Source: Ectobius pallidus (lineage: Eukaryota > Arthropoda > Insecta > Blattodea > Ectobiidae). Taken from it: a stretch of DNA of 64,000 nt. The notes beneath the pieces were generated by a model. It was given only the letters and a program-made list of their open reading frames with translations. It did no database searches and had not been told where the DNA came from. Shown here in pieces: positions 10,081-21,710 of the stretch (its first letter is position 1; each line of letters begins with the position of its first letter). The stretch lies in assembly GCA_964059195.1 (NCBI GenBank), contig CAXKWD010000007.1, positions 150,957,769 to 151,021,768 on the forward strand. The letters run 5' to 3'. Both the position numbers and the translations under genes were made by a program.

Positions 10081-10560
10081 GATTATATGATGTGAGACAT
10101 GGCCGCTTACTGATCGGGAAGAACATAGTTTGAGAGTGTTCGAAAACAGGGTGCTTAGAAAAATATTTGGGCGTAAGAGAGATGAAAATGGGGACTGGAG
10201 AAAATAGCATAACGACGAGCTTCATGACCTGTACTCTTCACCGGATATGGCCTAGTAAGGGTAATTAAATCGCGAAGGATGAAATGGGCTGGACATGTTG
10301 CATGCATGGGGAGACCCGAAGGAAAAAGACCACGCGGAAGACCTAGGCGTAGATGGGAGGACAATCTTAGAAAGGATTTAAGGGAAGTAGGATTTGCTAG
10401 GGATGATTGGATGGAGTTAGCACAGAATAGGGTTGAATGGCGGACTCAAGTAAGCGCGGCAATGAACCTTCGGGTTCCATAAAATAGATAATATTCCCTT
10501 AGCTTGCTGAGGAATAATTGTCTATTGCCATTGAGTAAGTAGGTAAGTAAGTAAGTAAGT
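10081..10560 (+). pseudogene. 5'-truncated LINE, C-terminal RT region and (GTAA)n tail
   Basis: Contains the recurrent LINE C-terminal motif block: WAGHVA-like then GKRPRGRPRRRWEDN, DLREVGFARDDW, MELAQNRVEWR and AAMNLRVP. A 3' UTR follows ('gcttgctgaggaat', 'ttgccattgagtaagt') with a (GTAA)n tail. The flanks are near-matching direct repeats, AACGTTTCAGAATG (10067-10080) and AACGTTTGGAGAATG (10561-10575), consistent with a target duplication. Frameshifts disrupt the upstream part. Confidence 0.82.
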
Positions 10561-10807
10561 AACGTTTGGAGAATGAGATAGAAAGGGACTTAACTTTGTT
10601 AAAATATAGGCTACGTGGAAAATAGGTTATATTTTTATATTACCGGTATATGCTAGGATTTTTGTGCACTTGTCATAATCCTGATGGTTTTTTATACAGT
10701 AAGTTATGTTTTTACATTTTTTTATGGAATTACGTTCCTTGAAGACCGTAGAAAGAAATAACATAAGATGCGCGAAATTGATGTGACCGTTAAAAAACTG
10801 TGTAAAT

Positions 10808-11618
10808 CAGGCATGTCAAACATGCGGCCCTTTGCAAGCACATCTGCGGCCCCCCTTAAACGATATATAAGCTAACTTTTCAGTTTTTAAACCGGCCATT
10901 TTGGGGATACCTGATTTCTTTTCATTCGTTCCTCAGAAGTTAAACAACTTCAGAAAGATTGACACGAGGATTATGGCAATGTTCGGTTCTACTTATGTGT
11001 GGGAACAGTTAATTTTCTTCAAGAAATCAACCTAAACATATCAGAACTAAAGGCTGAATTATCAGTACTTGTCATCTCTGATGAAATTCTGAAATGTCTT
11101 GAAGTAATCTCATTTTCCTTTCAAGTACGTATGTAGAAATAGTCTAAGTTTCGGGGGGGGGTGTCCTAAACTAAATTGCCGACATCTTCAGAACATTACT
11201 TTCTAACCAAAGCTATACAATTTTTACATTTTGGGGGTCCGGACCTCCAGGACCCCCCTTAAATACGTTCTTGTTTCCATCAGTATTTCACCCTAATTCT
11301 GAGTTTTCATACTTTCATTTGACTTGAATTTCTAGAATTAGGGAATAAATGCAATGGAATTACAAGTCAAAATTAGATAGACCTGTTGGAAATTTATTTC
11401 ACTAAAACTGAAATATTAATTTTATTATTAACTGCAAAACCAGCCAGTTCCATCTGTGATAGTTTTCACACCTCAATTGTGATAGTTTTCATAATATAAT
11501 ATACGGTAGGCCTACTGTAGTTTAATAAAGAGTATATTAACCTAATATATTTTTCAAACTGACTATATGGGCCGCACTGATAGCGTGCGGCCCGTGGGTC
11601 TGCCATTTGGAAATCCGT
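10808..11618. mobile_element. hAT-like non-autonomous element
   Basis: The left end CAGGCATGTCAAACATGCGGCCC-type sequence and the right end 'gtgcggcccgtgggtctgcc' form an imperfect inverted pair with GCGGCC cores, as in hAT ends. There is no transposase frame. The target duplication is not clear, so the right boundary is approximate. Confidence 0.5.
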
Positions 11619-11689
11619 GTTATAGATTTTTTTCATTTTTACGTCTTAATTCCATATTTCATTTTTCACATATTAGTAATATAATATTT

Positions 11690-12045
11690 CCGGGGTTTTC
11701 CCTCACCTCTGAGACAAATGTCAGGTAACTTTAGGCCCTTGTGGTCCCCGGATATCATCTGGCCGTCATTATCATCTTCATCCTCATCCTCGCCTTGTTC
11801 TGAGTGAGTGTGTGTGTGAATGGTGTGTATCCTCCTATGTGTTCGTGTTGTCTCGGAGGTGGCCCCGGCATTGGGCTGATCACTCATCCGGGGAGGCCCT
11901 CCATGTCCTTGTCTGGTAAAAAAAGTATGTATGTGATCCAAAGGTAATCCCTCTCCCGACAGGTCGCGGCCCTGTAAGGCCCGGGCGGCTTGGGTCGCTT
12001 AAATCCTAAAAGGGAGAGGTAAAACTACGAAAAAGAAAGAAAGAA
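11690..12045 (+). mobile_element. SINE family B, 5'-truncated
   Basis: Matches the fuller copy at 21240-21652. Shared landmarks are 'catctggccg.cattatcat', 'gtgttcgtgtt', 'ggtggccccggcattgggct', 'tctcccgacaggt' and 'gggagaggtaaaactacg', followed by an (AAAG)n tail. The tRNA-like head is missing here. Confidence 0.75.
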
Positions 12046-12189
12046 AGAATTCCATATTTCATTTTTCACATGATTATATTATAAATCCTAGCCCAATTAG
12101 CATTTATATTATAATTTTCAACATTTCCCCGAGTAAATTACAATAATTTTTATGAAAATACATATCAATTTTTTACACAATAATTTGCT

Positions 12190-12362
12190 ACCGAGTGAGG
12201 TGGCCGAGATGGTACTGTCTTGGAGTCCTATTCAGAGGTACCGAGTTCAAACACCGTGGCCAGCCAATTTAACTTGGGTGTTTTAATGGTTTCTTCAGGC
12301 GTAAGAGCAAAGTCCGAGTTGGATATTACTTACTTAAATTAAATATCAGTTGAAATTAACAA
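12190..12362 (+). mobile_element. tRNA-derived SINE family E, 3'-truncated
   Basis: A pol III A-box-like GGTGGCCGAGATGGTA and a B-box-like GAGTTCAAACACC are followed by the family body ('ggccagccaatttaac', 'ggtttcttcaggcgtaa', 'gagttggatatta'). Other copies lie at 19683, 37544, 54860, 60372 and 63225. Confidence 0.75.
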
Positions 12363-13065
12363 AAGGCATAATCATGGTAGTATTTAAGGGGGATCCTGGG
12401 GGCCAGAACACCTCAAATGATTTGCTATTTAAAGAATTATAAAAAATCAACGAATTGTGCCACTTAGGAAGGAAGATATGAGTAATTTATGGTTATACAG
12501 TTTAGGACCTACCCGGAAACTGACTTCAAAATACATGCTTGGGCGTCATATATTAACAATAGATAACACATGCACATCAATAAATATAAATAAACCTGAA
12601 CTTTCAAAAAATGATAATTTTTTTTATTTAGTTCCAATTTAGCATTTTGAAGTTTTACGAAAAATAACTGACCTAAACTAGTGTAGACCAGTGTGCCCGA
12701 AATTACATTTGTGGGCTCTACGATATTATGTGAGCTGATCGATACGTAAAGAACTAAAGATGATACCTTAAAATATAACACAAAATTAAAGTGCAATGAA
12801 AGCCTGGCTCATTAGATTTTTTTAGTCCGTACCTGAGTCTGCGAGTCTATACATACGAATACATTTAATGGCGGTAGGCATTCAACAATAGACGAAGAGT
12901 TGAAGTAGGTTTGGACCAGGTCAGGAGCTTGACAAGTGGTGTAGGCCATGGCTTCGAGACCCTCGCATCTGCCACTATAGGCTGTGCCAAAATCTCTTTC
13001 ATATCCAAGCTAACCAGTATACCTATGATCTGCAAGGATGTCCAGGAATCATTGCTCTCATAGAT
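12363..13065. other. no recognised feature
   Basis: No long frame or family match. The small frames here lack motifs. Confidence 0.5.
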
Positions 13066-13586
13066 AAAATCAGGTAATCTGATGTAAGAAAGTGCCAGAA
13101 TGCTTTTGTTTAATCAGTGATAATTGCAATTGTGATATGCAGAAAATAAGTTATTTTTTTAATCGATTTCCGAGTTAAGCTCCAGATCGATTCATTAGGG
13201 TTTACGGAAGAACAAAGGTCTAGTTTGATAAGCCTATGTGAAGGAATATGTGGGTAGTGTTATTTGTCAAAGCTACCTGTATTGCAACTTCCAAAGCCGT
13301 ATATGAACACTGTAAAACAATATGTTGCCGTGAGAACTTATTTACATTTGATAAATTCTTTCTGATATATTACCATAAAATAGGCAGTAAATTGGGCATT
13401 AGTCCGGTACCGGTCAACTGATTTGGTCCAATTTCAATAGGCTTTTTCCCATTAATGTTATAAACGCGTATACCAAGTTTCGTGAAAATCCGATGAAGCG
13501 TATTTGAGTTATTCCGCGTACAGACACACGGACAGACATTTTCCCGTTCACTACACAATCTCATAAAGTACCATTCTGGCACTTAA
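13066..13586 (-). mobile_element. dispersed family M element
   Basis: Near full-length copy. On the minus strand it starts near 'aagtgccagaatggtac' and contains a pyrimidine-rich 'tgtctgtccg' block and 'taactcaaatacgcttcatc'. It ends with 'cattctggcactttcttac' and a small hairpin before 'gattttat'. The AAGTGCCAG...CTGGCACTT ends are inverted. Family M has eight copies in this window and no coding capacity. Its class (MITE or Helitron-related) is unresolved. Confidence 0.7.
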
Positions 13587-13892
13587 TAAGGTAACAAGAG
13601 ATCTGGAATTTATCTTGAGAGAATCCGGACCTTGAGATACATTTATTGAGAATATTTAGCGAATAATCACAGAATTAAGCATGTAATAAATAAAATTAAA
13701 ACCACTAAAACAAAAGCCTTAAAACACATCGCTATGTGTAAGCGAGAAAGCCTATGGCGGGATAATCGATATATTATATCGATAGTTTCACGATCGACGA
13801 TAGTCACTATTGGTGCGACTTTAATCAGCTGTGTTATTGTTTACATTAACGTCCGTCATGTAACTAATATAATCGTCTTATTATTGTGTTTA

Positions 13893-14784
13893 TTAAGTGC
13901 CAGTATGGTACTTTATGAGATTGTGTGGGGGACGAAAAATGTCTGTCCGTCTGTCCGTCCGTCCGTCCGTCCGTGTGTCTGTACGCGCTCTAACTCAAAT
14001 ACGCTTTTTCAGATTTTCATGAAACTTGGAAAACACATTTATAATGTCAATGGGAAGAACCCTATTGATATTGAACCAAATCGGTTCACCGCTACCGGAG
14101 TAAAACCCAATTTAGTGTATATTTTAAAGGCGCCATAACTCACATACGCTTTATCGGATTTTCATGAAACTTGGAATACCTATTTATAATGTCCATGGGA
14201 AGATGTCTGTTGATATTGGACCAAATCGGTTGGCCGGTACCGGAATAATACCCAATTTGGTGCTTTTTTATGGTATTATATAGCAAAAGGTGCGATAACT
14301 CAAATACGCTTTATCGGATTTTCATGAAAATTGGTATATACATTTATAATGTACGTGGCAAGAAGCCTACTTATTTTGGGCCAAATCGGTTGACCGGTAC
14401 CAGAGTAACAACTAATTAAAGGTCACATTTTTTAAAATCATATCTATACAACAATGTCGCATTTTTAATCATTTGGGGGCTTTGTCTGCAGTGCAGTCAG
14501 ATGTTTGTTTACTTGGCTGATGTAGTTGAAAATAAGTACTATCAAGTACTATTACTGTGAAATAATTAGCGGAGTTATATGCCACTGAATTTTGTGAAAT
14601 GTTGACGTATTTTAAGAATTTCAAGTTGTAGGCCTAATATATTTAGATTTGACAAATAACAATATTTCTTCACATAAGCTTATCAAACTACATCGACAAA
14701 TTGACTGAGTTAACCGAATGGTAACGTCTTGGATTCAGCGAAAGCATACTGGCACTTTGTTATATCAGTTTACCTGATTTTATT
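13893..14784 (+). mobile_element. dispersed family M element with triplicated module
   Basis: Family M copy starting 'ttaagtgccagtatggtac' and ending 'catcagtttacctgatttta'. A module of about 145-155 bp (from 'taactcaaatacgcttt' to 'accggagtaa') occurs three times, starting near 13992, 14135 and 14296. A (GTCC)n-like tract lies at 13938-13976. It carries a short SINE E trace near 14705-14745. Confidence 0.72.
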
Positions 14785-14830
14785 ACTTTACAAGATTTGA
14801 CGTATAATTATACTTTATCATTATCATTAT

Positions 14831-15700
14831 TAGGGCTCGGACTTTTAGGTAAATACATATTTTTTTTGCTATTACCTATGATTTCTTGACTTTGTCAAAG
14901 TTCCGGTTGGGACCTTTGGATTCAAAATACTGAGTTGCATATCACATAAAAATAAATATTTTCGATATTTCTTATTTGAAAAAATATTTTTGGTAACTTA
15001 ATTTTTTTTACATATTTTACCACTTATCACGTTTATAAATGAATATTTTGACTGTTTTTGTAAAATTGTGCCATATTTTGAATATGTTGCATTGTTATGT
15101 TGAGTCAGAATATAAATCAGGGCTGATTTGGCCTTTATTAGTGCAAATTTCTGTTTCTTCTCACAATGCATTACTAAGTTGGAAACAACAAAACAATTCT
15201 TGACAGAATGAATAAAAGAATCCAAACACATTGAAAACAAACTTAACAAAATCAGTGGTTCAAAAGCAAACGAAATTAAAGAAAAATTCCTGTCATGCCT
15301 AAATAAGAATGAAAGGTTACTAGTGTTGCCAAAGATTTCAGATATTTTAATGGGTAACAGTGTAGAGAACTTGGAGCAGATGGAACATCTGAGTGTCAGT
15401 CATACTATGTTTTACAAATATGCAAGATTAACATCCTGCAATGTTGAACGTACATTTTCAAGATAAAGTCTCTGTTCCGTGAAAATCGTCACAGCTTTAA
15501 GATGCACAACATAAGATCTACTTCTGTCGTTCACTGCAACAGTTTTACACTTGCTGACTAGAATGACTAGATGAGTACTTCTGTAAATATTGGTTAAATA
15601 AATAAAATATTTTTATATTTTTTAAACATATTTTCGACTTTTTAACCACATAAAAAATAAATATTTTCGTTTTTATAAGCACCTAAAAGTCCGAGCCCTA
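14831..15700. mobile_element. hAT element, internally deleted
   Basis: Inverted ends TAGGGCTCGGACTTTTAGG and its complement at the right are flanked by perfect 8-bp duplications, ATCATTAT (14823-14830 and 15701-15708). This is diagnostic of hAT. It is 870 bp long and retains a decayed transposase C-terminus on the plus strand. Confidence 0.85.
15121..15540 (+). pseudogene. decayed hAT transposase C-terminal dimerisation region
   Basis: One plus-strand frame reads through about 345 nt with a single stop, ending LEQMEHLSVSHTMFYKYA, then RLTSCNVERTFSR, then a stop. The following SLFRENRHSFKMHN-like residues need a frame change. The (S/N)VERTFSR...R..F block is typical of the hAT C-terminal dimerisation domain. 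The N-terminus and catalytic core are absent, so the product would be non-functional. Confidence 0.7.
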
Positions 15701-15889
15701 ATCATTATCATTATAATTTGTTCATATGGAAGCAGCTACGAAAGCAGCTATGTTTCTATGTTACATGGGGAGAAAGAAACAATTTCATCAAAATACTAGC
15801 CTAATGATGAAAAGTCAAAATGCAAAAAGAATATTGTCCAACGGAGGCAATATTCTGTGGTTGTTGGTTCATAATTGCATAGACTATAT

Positions 15890-16157
15890 CAGCGTTTCTC
15901 AACCTTTTTGAACCCGAGGACCTTTAAAATGACTAAAAAAATTTACGGACCCCTAATTTTACATCCCATTTTTAAAAGAAGGCCTATATTCTTAATATTT
16001 TGGGTATTAATTATAGGTCATTATAACGAAATATGTGAAACAATTTTATTCTTTACTTTCCATTTGCTTTATGATATGTTTTAAGTATGTCAGCGGACCA
16101 TCTGCTCCATCTTCGCGGACCACCAGTATTCCGCGGACCATAGGTTGAGAAACGCTG
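15890..16157. mobile_element. short hAT MITE
   Basis: Inverted ends CAGCGTTTCTCAACCT and AGGTTGAGAAACGCTG are flanked by 8-bp repeats, gactatat and gtccatat (6 of 8 match). It is 268 bp with no coding capacity. The CAGYGTTTCTCAACC terminus is a common hAT form. Confidence 0.8.
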
Positions 16158-16284
16158 GTCCATATCCATCTTAAATGTTACTGTACAATCAGTGTGCCTC
16201 ACAGTACTGCATATGACATAACTTGTCTGTCAGTGAGGTAGACCATTAAGGGCAATCAGTCATAGGAGACATGTTCCATCTGGC

Positions 16285-16450
16285 GCTGTGGAGCGAACTC
16301 TGGCTAGCTTAGTTGGTAGAGGAGCGGAACGGAAAGCCGGAGGTCATGGGTTCGAATCCCAGTGTCAGTGGAATTTTTCTCCAAAATATTCTCGTGTCTA
16401 ACAGAGACAATATTCAGTGGTTTATGAATGCATATATCCATCCTAAAACC
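16285..16450 (+). mobile_element. SINE family D, single-headed copy
   Basis: The tRNA-like head (TAGCTTAGTTGGTAGAG, then GGGTTCGAATCCCAG) is followed by the tail 'aatttttctcc.aaatattct', 'aacagagacaatattc' and 'ggttta.tgaatgc'. The same tail follows the palindromic copy at 24010-24306. Here only one tRNA arm is present. Confidence 0.7.
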
Positions 16451-16913
16451 AACAAAATGCGAGTTTTCGTGGGAAATACGGGTTCTTTGCCTACACTAGT
16501 AAGTACATAGAATATCATTTGGAGATCACAGTGAAAATGAATATTGTGAAGGCAGTTAGAACAGTGTGTTTATTGCTTTCTAGACCTGCGATGATCTCAC
16601 TGTAGGGTCATGTTTGTGTACATGTTTATTACTGGCCACGTGACCCAAGTACGTGCCGCTTTCTCATTAAGCCAACACCGTGCTGCCATCTGTTATCAGG
16701 TCCCCAGCAAATAATATGCATTAACAGGTTGCCATGGTGATGCCTGAACCAGTGACGTAAATAAGTCATTTCCATGCTGCAGCTTCTGTTCCCTGAGAAT
16801 AATTGAGTTGTAAAATTATGGTAAGATTTACGTACTGTTTACGCGTCGCGACTTTCGTATTCTTTGTACAAAGTGTGTGTACTTGAACATTAATCCTCAT
16901 AACTAGGGCCCGG
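16451..16913. other. no recognised feature
   Basis: No frame or family match seen. Confidence 0.5.
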
Positions 16914-18208
16914 ATCTTTAAGCTTTTATAAAAGGTATTTTAGCCTTTTATTTTCGTGAAATAGCCCTTATTAGGATTTAAACAAACTATTTTAGCCGTC
17001 TTAATAAAACAAAATCCCTTTAGGCAGGCCTACAGGCTGAGTGCTTTTGGTTTAATTTATTGTCGCTGCTCAGTACTCTTCTTCTTTAGCTTTGGCATGA
17101 CAAATCCGCAATAATAACTGCAAAAAAGAGGAAAGAACACTTTTTCAAACATTCAAATCTCGCCTTATATGAGAGCTATCGAGAAACCAGTTATTGATTT
17201 GTAGAGTAGGCCTACACATCAGGAGCTTTTCAACAAATTTTCAAACAATTTCGAATTTTCATCCCCCCACCTCCCAGCCCCACTCGTACCCCCATAACCA
17301 CCGAATCGTTGCTGTCACTGTGAACTCCATAGGGAGTACTCTAATTTATTCAAACAAAGTTTCCCTCTATACTTCATAGGGGCCGAGATATAAATTTTTC
17401 AAAATTTCAACCCCTTGGGCCAATTTTGCTCGTTAACGAACTTGTCCGAACTATTCCGCCTAGGAATAACATAATAAAATTTGAAAGATGTGAAAGAATT
17501 TTTCGAAAGTCATGACATGGTGTCGATCGCAATAGGTAGATTTCTCTTCGAAATCTACTTAATAATGAACACTAATATTAACACCGAAAATTGTAGGCTA
17601 TTATATTTTGACACAGTTCTAGTTTTTTTTTTACAGAATAAACAAGTAACTATTCCTTATATCGGCACTCGATAAATGGCATAAAGAATTGTGATAGTCT
17701 ACTTACCCATAATACAGTTATTCAACACACCACTTATTTCACTTCCGATCTACAAAAATAAGTAGACTCGAGGGTCACGAATTTGTTCCTTTTAATATAC
17801 TTCTCTGCCATTGGTTGCAACTTGTTATTTTTAAAGTTGAAACGACAATGTATTAGTTGCAGATTTCAAAGTATTGCAGACGGCTCAAGTTTCATTTCCT
17901 GAGACGGCGAGGTAGCACATTGCCCAGTTACAAAGACAGTTTTTTTTTTAAATTATATCTTTTCTTAAATGCACAAATTCACATATTTATTTTCCTTTGC
18001 ATTAATTTCAAAATCTATTTAAAAATCGCGTTTTTCTGCAAAAGTCCTCTTTACCCCCTCTCAGGCCCTTCAGTCCGATTTAGCCATTTTTATGTTCTAT
18101 AAGATTCGTGTATTCGGAAGCAAGGGGCATGAAACGGAAAAGTACGTAAAAATGTTCTAATTTGGAAGCTGGGGAAAAAAAGCTTAAAACCTTCAAATCC
18201 GGGTCCTA
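16914..18208. mobile_element. probable hAT element with nested repeat R
   Basis: The left end TAGGGCCCGGATCTTTAAGC and the right end AAATCCGGGTCCTA are inverted. The flanks ctcataac and ctcgtatt match at 5 of 8 positions, so the duplication is degraded. Repeat family R lies inside at about 16998-17560. No transposase frame is visible. Confidence 0.5.
16998..17560 (+). repeat. dispersed repeat family R, short copy
   Basis: Aligns by eye with 8793-9480 but lacks an internal block present near 9260-9380 in that copy. Confidence 0.68.
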
Positions 18209-18317
18209 CTCGTATTTCTTTAAAAACTAAATATAAGTAATAAATGGTACATAATTGTCTTTTTATTGTGTAATTTTTTCATATTTTTAGGTCATAAATG
18301 CATTTTTTCCGGAATGA

Positions 18318-18450
18318 AAACCACCATTAACGGCCGTGGGTGTCGGCATGCTGACCACATGCCCCCAATCCTGCCATCTGCCTGCGGTAGATGACGCAGC
18401 GGCCGGGTGGTTGGCCAAATCCCTTCAGGGTTGTAGCGCCACGGGTTTAG
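18318..18450 (+). mobile_element. SINE family A, 3' part
   Basis: Shares 'aaaccaccattaacggccgt', 'ggcatgctgaccacatg', 'gatgacgcagcggccggg' and 'gcgccacgg' with 59507-59800. The tRNA-like head is absent. Confidence 0.75.
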
Positions 18451-19083
18451 TTTTTTTTAATGCATTTTTTATATTGCATATTATGTTTAATGGGATGTAC
18501 TAGTTTTTTTTTTTGTAATTTGATTACTCTGGCATCAAAACCATGGAAGTTAACAATCTCTGTATAGCATCCTCTTAAGCAGTTAGTCCGGGTAATCTTT
18601 TCATCTTCCAAAAGCTTATGTCTGTGGCTATGCTAAAACCCTTGAGTTATAGGCGCTTGTAGGGATTAGAAACTCTGGTGACGTTGCTGACGGGTGCCCC
18701 TGTAGTCTGAAGTGCCTGTGGAGTCGAGAGGAGTATTTCCTGGATGCACATGAAAGATTGGTTACCCTAGGTCGGTTTTGGTACATGAGCTTCAACCTTG
18801 AGCTTACTTCCAATACAACAATGTGGATTGTTCCAGAATCATCAGCTAATGGACGTTCTTTGTGCTAGGTCATGGGGGTGGCTTCGGTCTTTCATAAGGC
18901 GAAGATGAAATGTCAGGAGATGAATTAACTGACAACCAAAGGACTTTGTATTTTGAAGGCAAAGTTGTGTAAAAATTGAAGCTGTTGAATAGGAAAGTTT
19001 AGTCAGGTTTCATGCAAAAGTCTACCATTTTTCGTAGGATTTTCGATGTTTCACCCATCAATTAATATTCAGTAGAGGAGTTT
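18451..19083. other. no recognised feature
   Basis: No frame or family match seen. A (TTA)n microsatellite follows at 19084-19126. Confidence 0.5.
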
Positions 19084-19126
19084 TTATTATTATTATTATT
19101 AGTATTATTATTGTTATTATTATTAT

Positions 19127-19618
19127 CTGCCGGTTGTATTATATGGATATGAGACATGTTCGCTTACTCTTCGGGAAGAACATACTCTGAGAGTGTTCGA
19201 AAACAGGGTGCTTAGGAAAATATTTGGGCCTAGGAGAGATGAAAATGGGGACTGGAGAAAACTACATAACGGCGAGCTTCATGATCTGTACTCTTCACCG
19301 GATATAGTAAGGGTAATTAAATCACGGAGGATGATATGGGCTGGACATGTTGCACGCATGGGGGAGGAAAGACATATCTCAAAAGTATTGACTAGGAGAC
19401 ACGAAGGGAAACGACCACCTGGAAGACCTATAGACGTAGGTAGGACTATATTAGGATGATTTAAGGGAAGTAGGATTTGCGAGGGATGGATGGATGGACT
19501 TAGCAGAAAGTAGGATTGAATGGCGGGCTCTGGTTAGCGCGGCAATGCATTTTAGGGTTCCATAAAATAGATAATAATCCTTTAGCTTGCTGAGGAATTC
19601 TCATTTACCATTGAGTAA

Positions 19619-19620
<2 letters not shown>
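19127..19620 (+). pseudogene. 5'-truncated LINE 3' end
   Basis: The longest open stretch reads VLRKIFGPRRDENGDWRKLH, ELHDLYSSPDIVRVIKSRRM, WAGHVARMGEERHISKVLT and EGKRPPGRP before a frameshift. It then continues with the family 3' UTR ('cctttagcttgctgaggaat'). It lies between two (TTA)n tracts, so it probably inserted in a TTA microsatellite. Confidence 0.82.
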
Positions 19621-19681
<61 letters not shown>

Positions 19682-19682
19682 T
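19621..19682. repeat. (TTA)n microsatellite
   Basis: About 20 uninterrupted TTA units directly after the LINE tail. Confidence 0.95.
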
Positions 19683-20012
19683 CAGCTGTGTTTATACTTT
19701 TTTTACCTGTGGTCATATCAGGAGTTTGGGATCTGTGACTATACAGAGGCCATGGAACTATTGATTGTCAATTGTTTCAATTATTTTGGTGTATTATTTA
19801 TGGAGTAAATTTCAACTTATTTAAATGGATATGATACAGAATGAAATACTGAGGATGATTCTTCGTGTGTAAATATCCAGTTCTGCATTTGCCTTTATGA
19901 CTAGGGAAACCATGAAAAAAAACCATGTCAAATTGGCCGGTCCACTGGTTTTTTACCTGCGACCTCCCGAATGCGAATCTAACACTTTACCATCTCGGCC
20001 ACCTCGCTGGGT
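19683..20012 (-). mobile_element. tRNA-derived SINE family E, near full length
   Basis: On the minus strand the order is an A-box-like GCGAGGTGGCCGAGATGG, a B-box region, 'gaccggccaatttgac', 'ggtttccctagtcat', 'ggatatttac', 'atgatacag'-type body and a tail 'aaagtataaacacagctga'. About 330 bp. Confidence 0.78.
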
Positions 20013-20314
20013 TCGTGTATAAAACGAAATGCTGTATTTCAGATTGAACTTTTCATTTTCTTAACATATTAGGATTTTAAGAAGTATTTGGGAGTAAAAT
20101 TAAATCACGAAGTAAAGCTAAATTCATAAATACCATAAAAACCTCATAATCAGCTAATCAAATCTATTTTTTGATATTTCGGTGACATTTTTTTTATTCC
20201 TCAGCAGTAGTATATTGTACGGCACAAAAGGAAAATTGTCCAGAACATATGCACAAGGTTTTTGAACGAAAATTTCATGGTAGCTTTAAAAAAAAAGATC
20301 AACAATTAATTAAT

Positions 20315-20440
20315 TAATGGCCGTGGGTGTCGGCATACTGATCATATGCCTCAATACTGCCATCTGTCAATGGTAGATGACCCAGCGGTCGGGTGGTAGG
20401 CCTAGTCTCTTCAGGGATGTAGCGCCAAGGAGTGTACTTT
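20315..20440 (+). mobile_element. SINE family A, 3' part
   Basis: Shares 'ggccgtgggtgtcggcat', 'ggtagatgac.cagcggtcgg' and 'gggatgtagcgcca' with the complete copy at 59507-59800. Confidence 0.72.
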
Positions 20441-21239
20441 TTATAGTGGCACGATGCAGTCGAATATGAATGTTTATGATTGACTATTTCATTCACTATC
20501 CTTCATCTAATACCCATAATCTGCAATAGGCCTTTACATATATTCATACCCTGCAATTTCTTTTCTATATTTCAAAATTTTAAAATGGTCCCACATTTTC
20601 AAAAGAAAAAATAGTTGCTATGATTTATGCCCCATCCCTCGTATTTATGAATAAAATTTCAGTTTTCCGTTTGTTTTGATGACTGACACTGTGTAAATCC
20701 GCCACTGGTGTCCGGCAATTACATTTGTCCACTCACTTGTTTTTCTGGTCGCGTGACAGCACGTAACGTGTATAATTAATATGACGTAATCAAATCATTG
20801 CTCGTTTCCGGTCAATTTCAGCTTAAAAATTACCCGGTCAATTTCAGCTTAAAAATTACCCATTAATTATTGCTTCTAATCCACCTCTTTACATAAACAG
20901 ATAGGAATCTTAAACACATCATTTAAGGCAAATAACCTTCAATCTTAATCGTTCACTTCTTGTCCAAAGCCTCCTTACACTCAGGAAAGTTTTGCAATCC
21001 TTCTATCATGAGGCTTATCTGTTGCAATTAGGTCGTTAAATTAAAATATAGCCTACTTTAAAAAAAAAAAAAAAAAAAAAAGAGATAACAATCATATCTT
21101 TTATACCTTTAATATGTTAATATCATGCCATTAAGTTTAGAAATACAATTATCATAATTCATTGTCTCAAACAGGTTAGAAATGGAATCTGTTTTTTAGC
21201 TAGGAGTCCAGAGAATGATTGTTTTTCATCCAGTATGAC
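20441..21239. other. no recognised feature except a short tandem duplication
   Basis: A 26-bp unit beginning ccggtcaatttcagc is repeated twice in tandem at 20808-20859. A poly(A) run lies at about 21060-21081. Nothing else identified. Confidence 0.55.
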
Positions 21240-21652
21240 ACTATTGGTCCACCGCTCCTCTCACGCAGCGGGCCCGGGTTCAAATCCTGGTCGGGACAAG
21301 TTACCTAGGTGGGGTTTTTCTGGGTTTTTTTCTGGGGTTTTTCCTCACCTGTGACACAAATGTCATCTGGCCGCCATTATCATCTTCATCATCCTCACCG
21401 TGTTTGGAGTGAGTGTGTGTGTGCGAATGGTGTGTCTCTTCCTATGTGTTCGTGTTGACTCGGAGGTGGCCCCGGCATTGGGCTGATCACTCATCCGGGC
21501 AGGCCCTCCATGTCCTTGTCTGGCCAAAAAAGTATGTATGCGATCCTAAGATAATCCCTCTCCCGACAGGTTGCGGCCCTATAAGGCCCGGGCGGCTTGG
21601 GTTGCTTATATCTTAAAAGGGAGAGGTAAAACTACGACAAAGAAAGAAGAGG
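21240..21652 (+). mobile_element. tRNA-derived SINE family B with head
   Basis: A B-box-like GGGTTCAAATCCTGG at about 21276 shows the tRNA-related head. The body contains 'ggggtttttctgggttttt', 'ggtggccccggcattgggct' and 'gggagaggtaaaactacg', with an AAAG-type tail. More complete than the copy at 11690. Confidence 0.78.
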
Positions 21653-21710
21653 TGGCTTATAGTACCTAAAGTAAATCGATTCTAACATATTGCTGAACCA
21701 ACAGTTATTT

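Noticed and set aside
10155..10364. Small minus-strand frame opposite the LINE fragment
   Set aside because: Shadow of the plus-strand LINE coding remnant.
10808..11618. Firm 8-bp target duplication for this hAT-like element
   Set aside because: Candidate flanks (gtgtaaat and gtgttata) match poorly and depend on the chosen boundary.
13938..13976. CRISPR-like or satellite array
   Set aside because: It is a short (GTCC)n simple repeat inside family M, with no spacers.
19621..19682. Leucine-rich protein from the (TTA)n tract
   Set aside because: Open only because of the microsatellite repeat.
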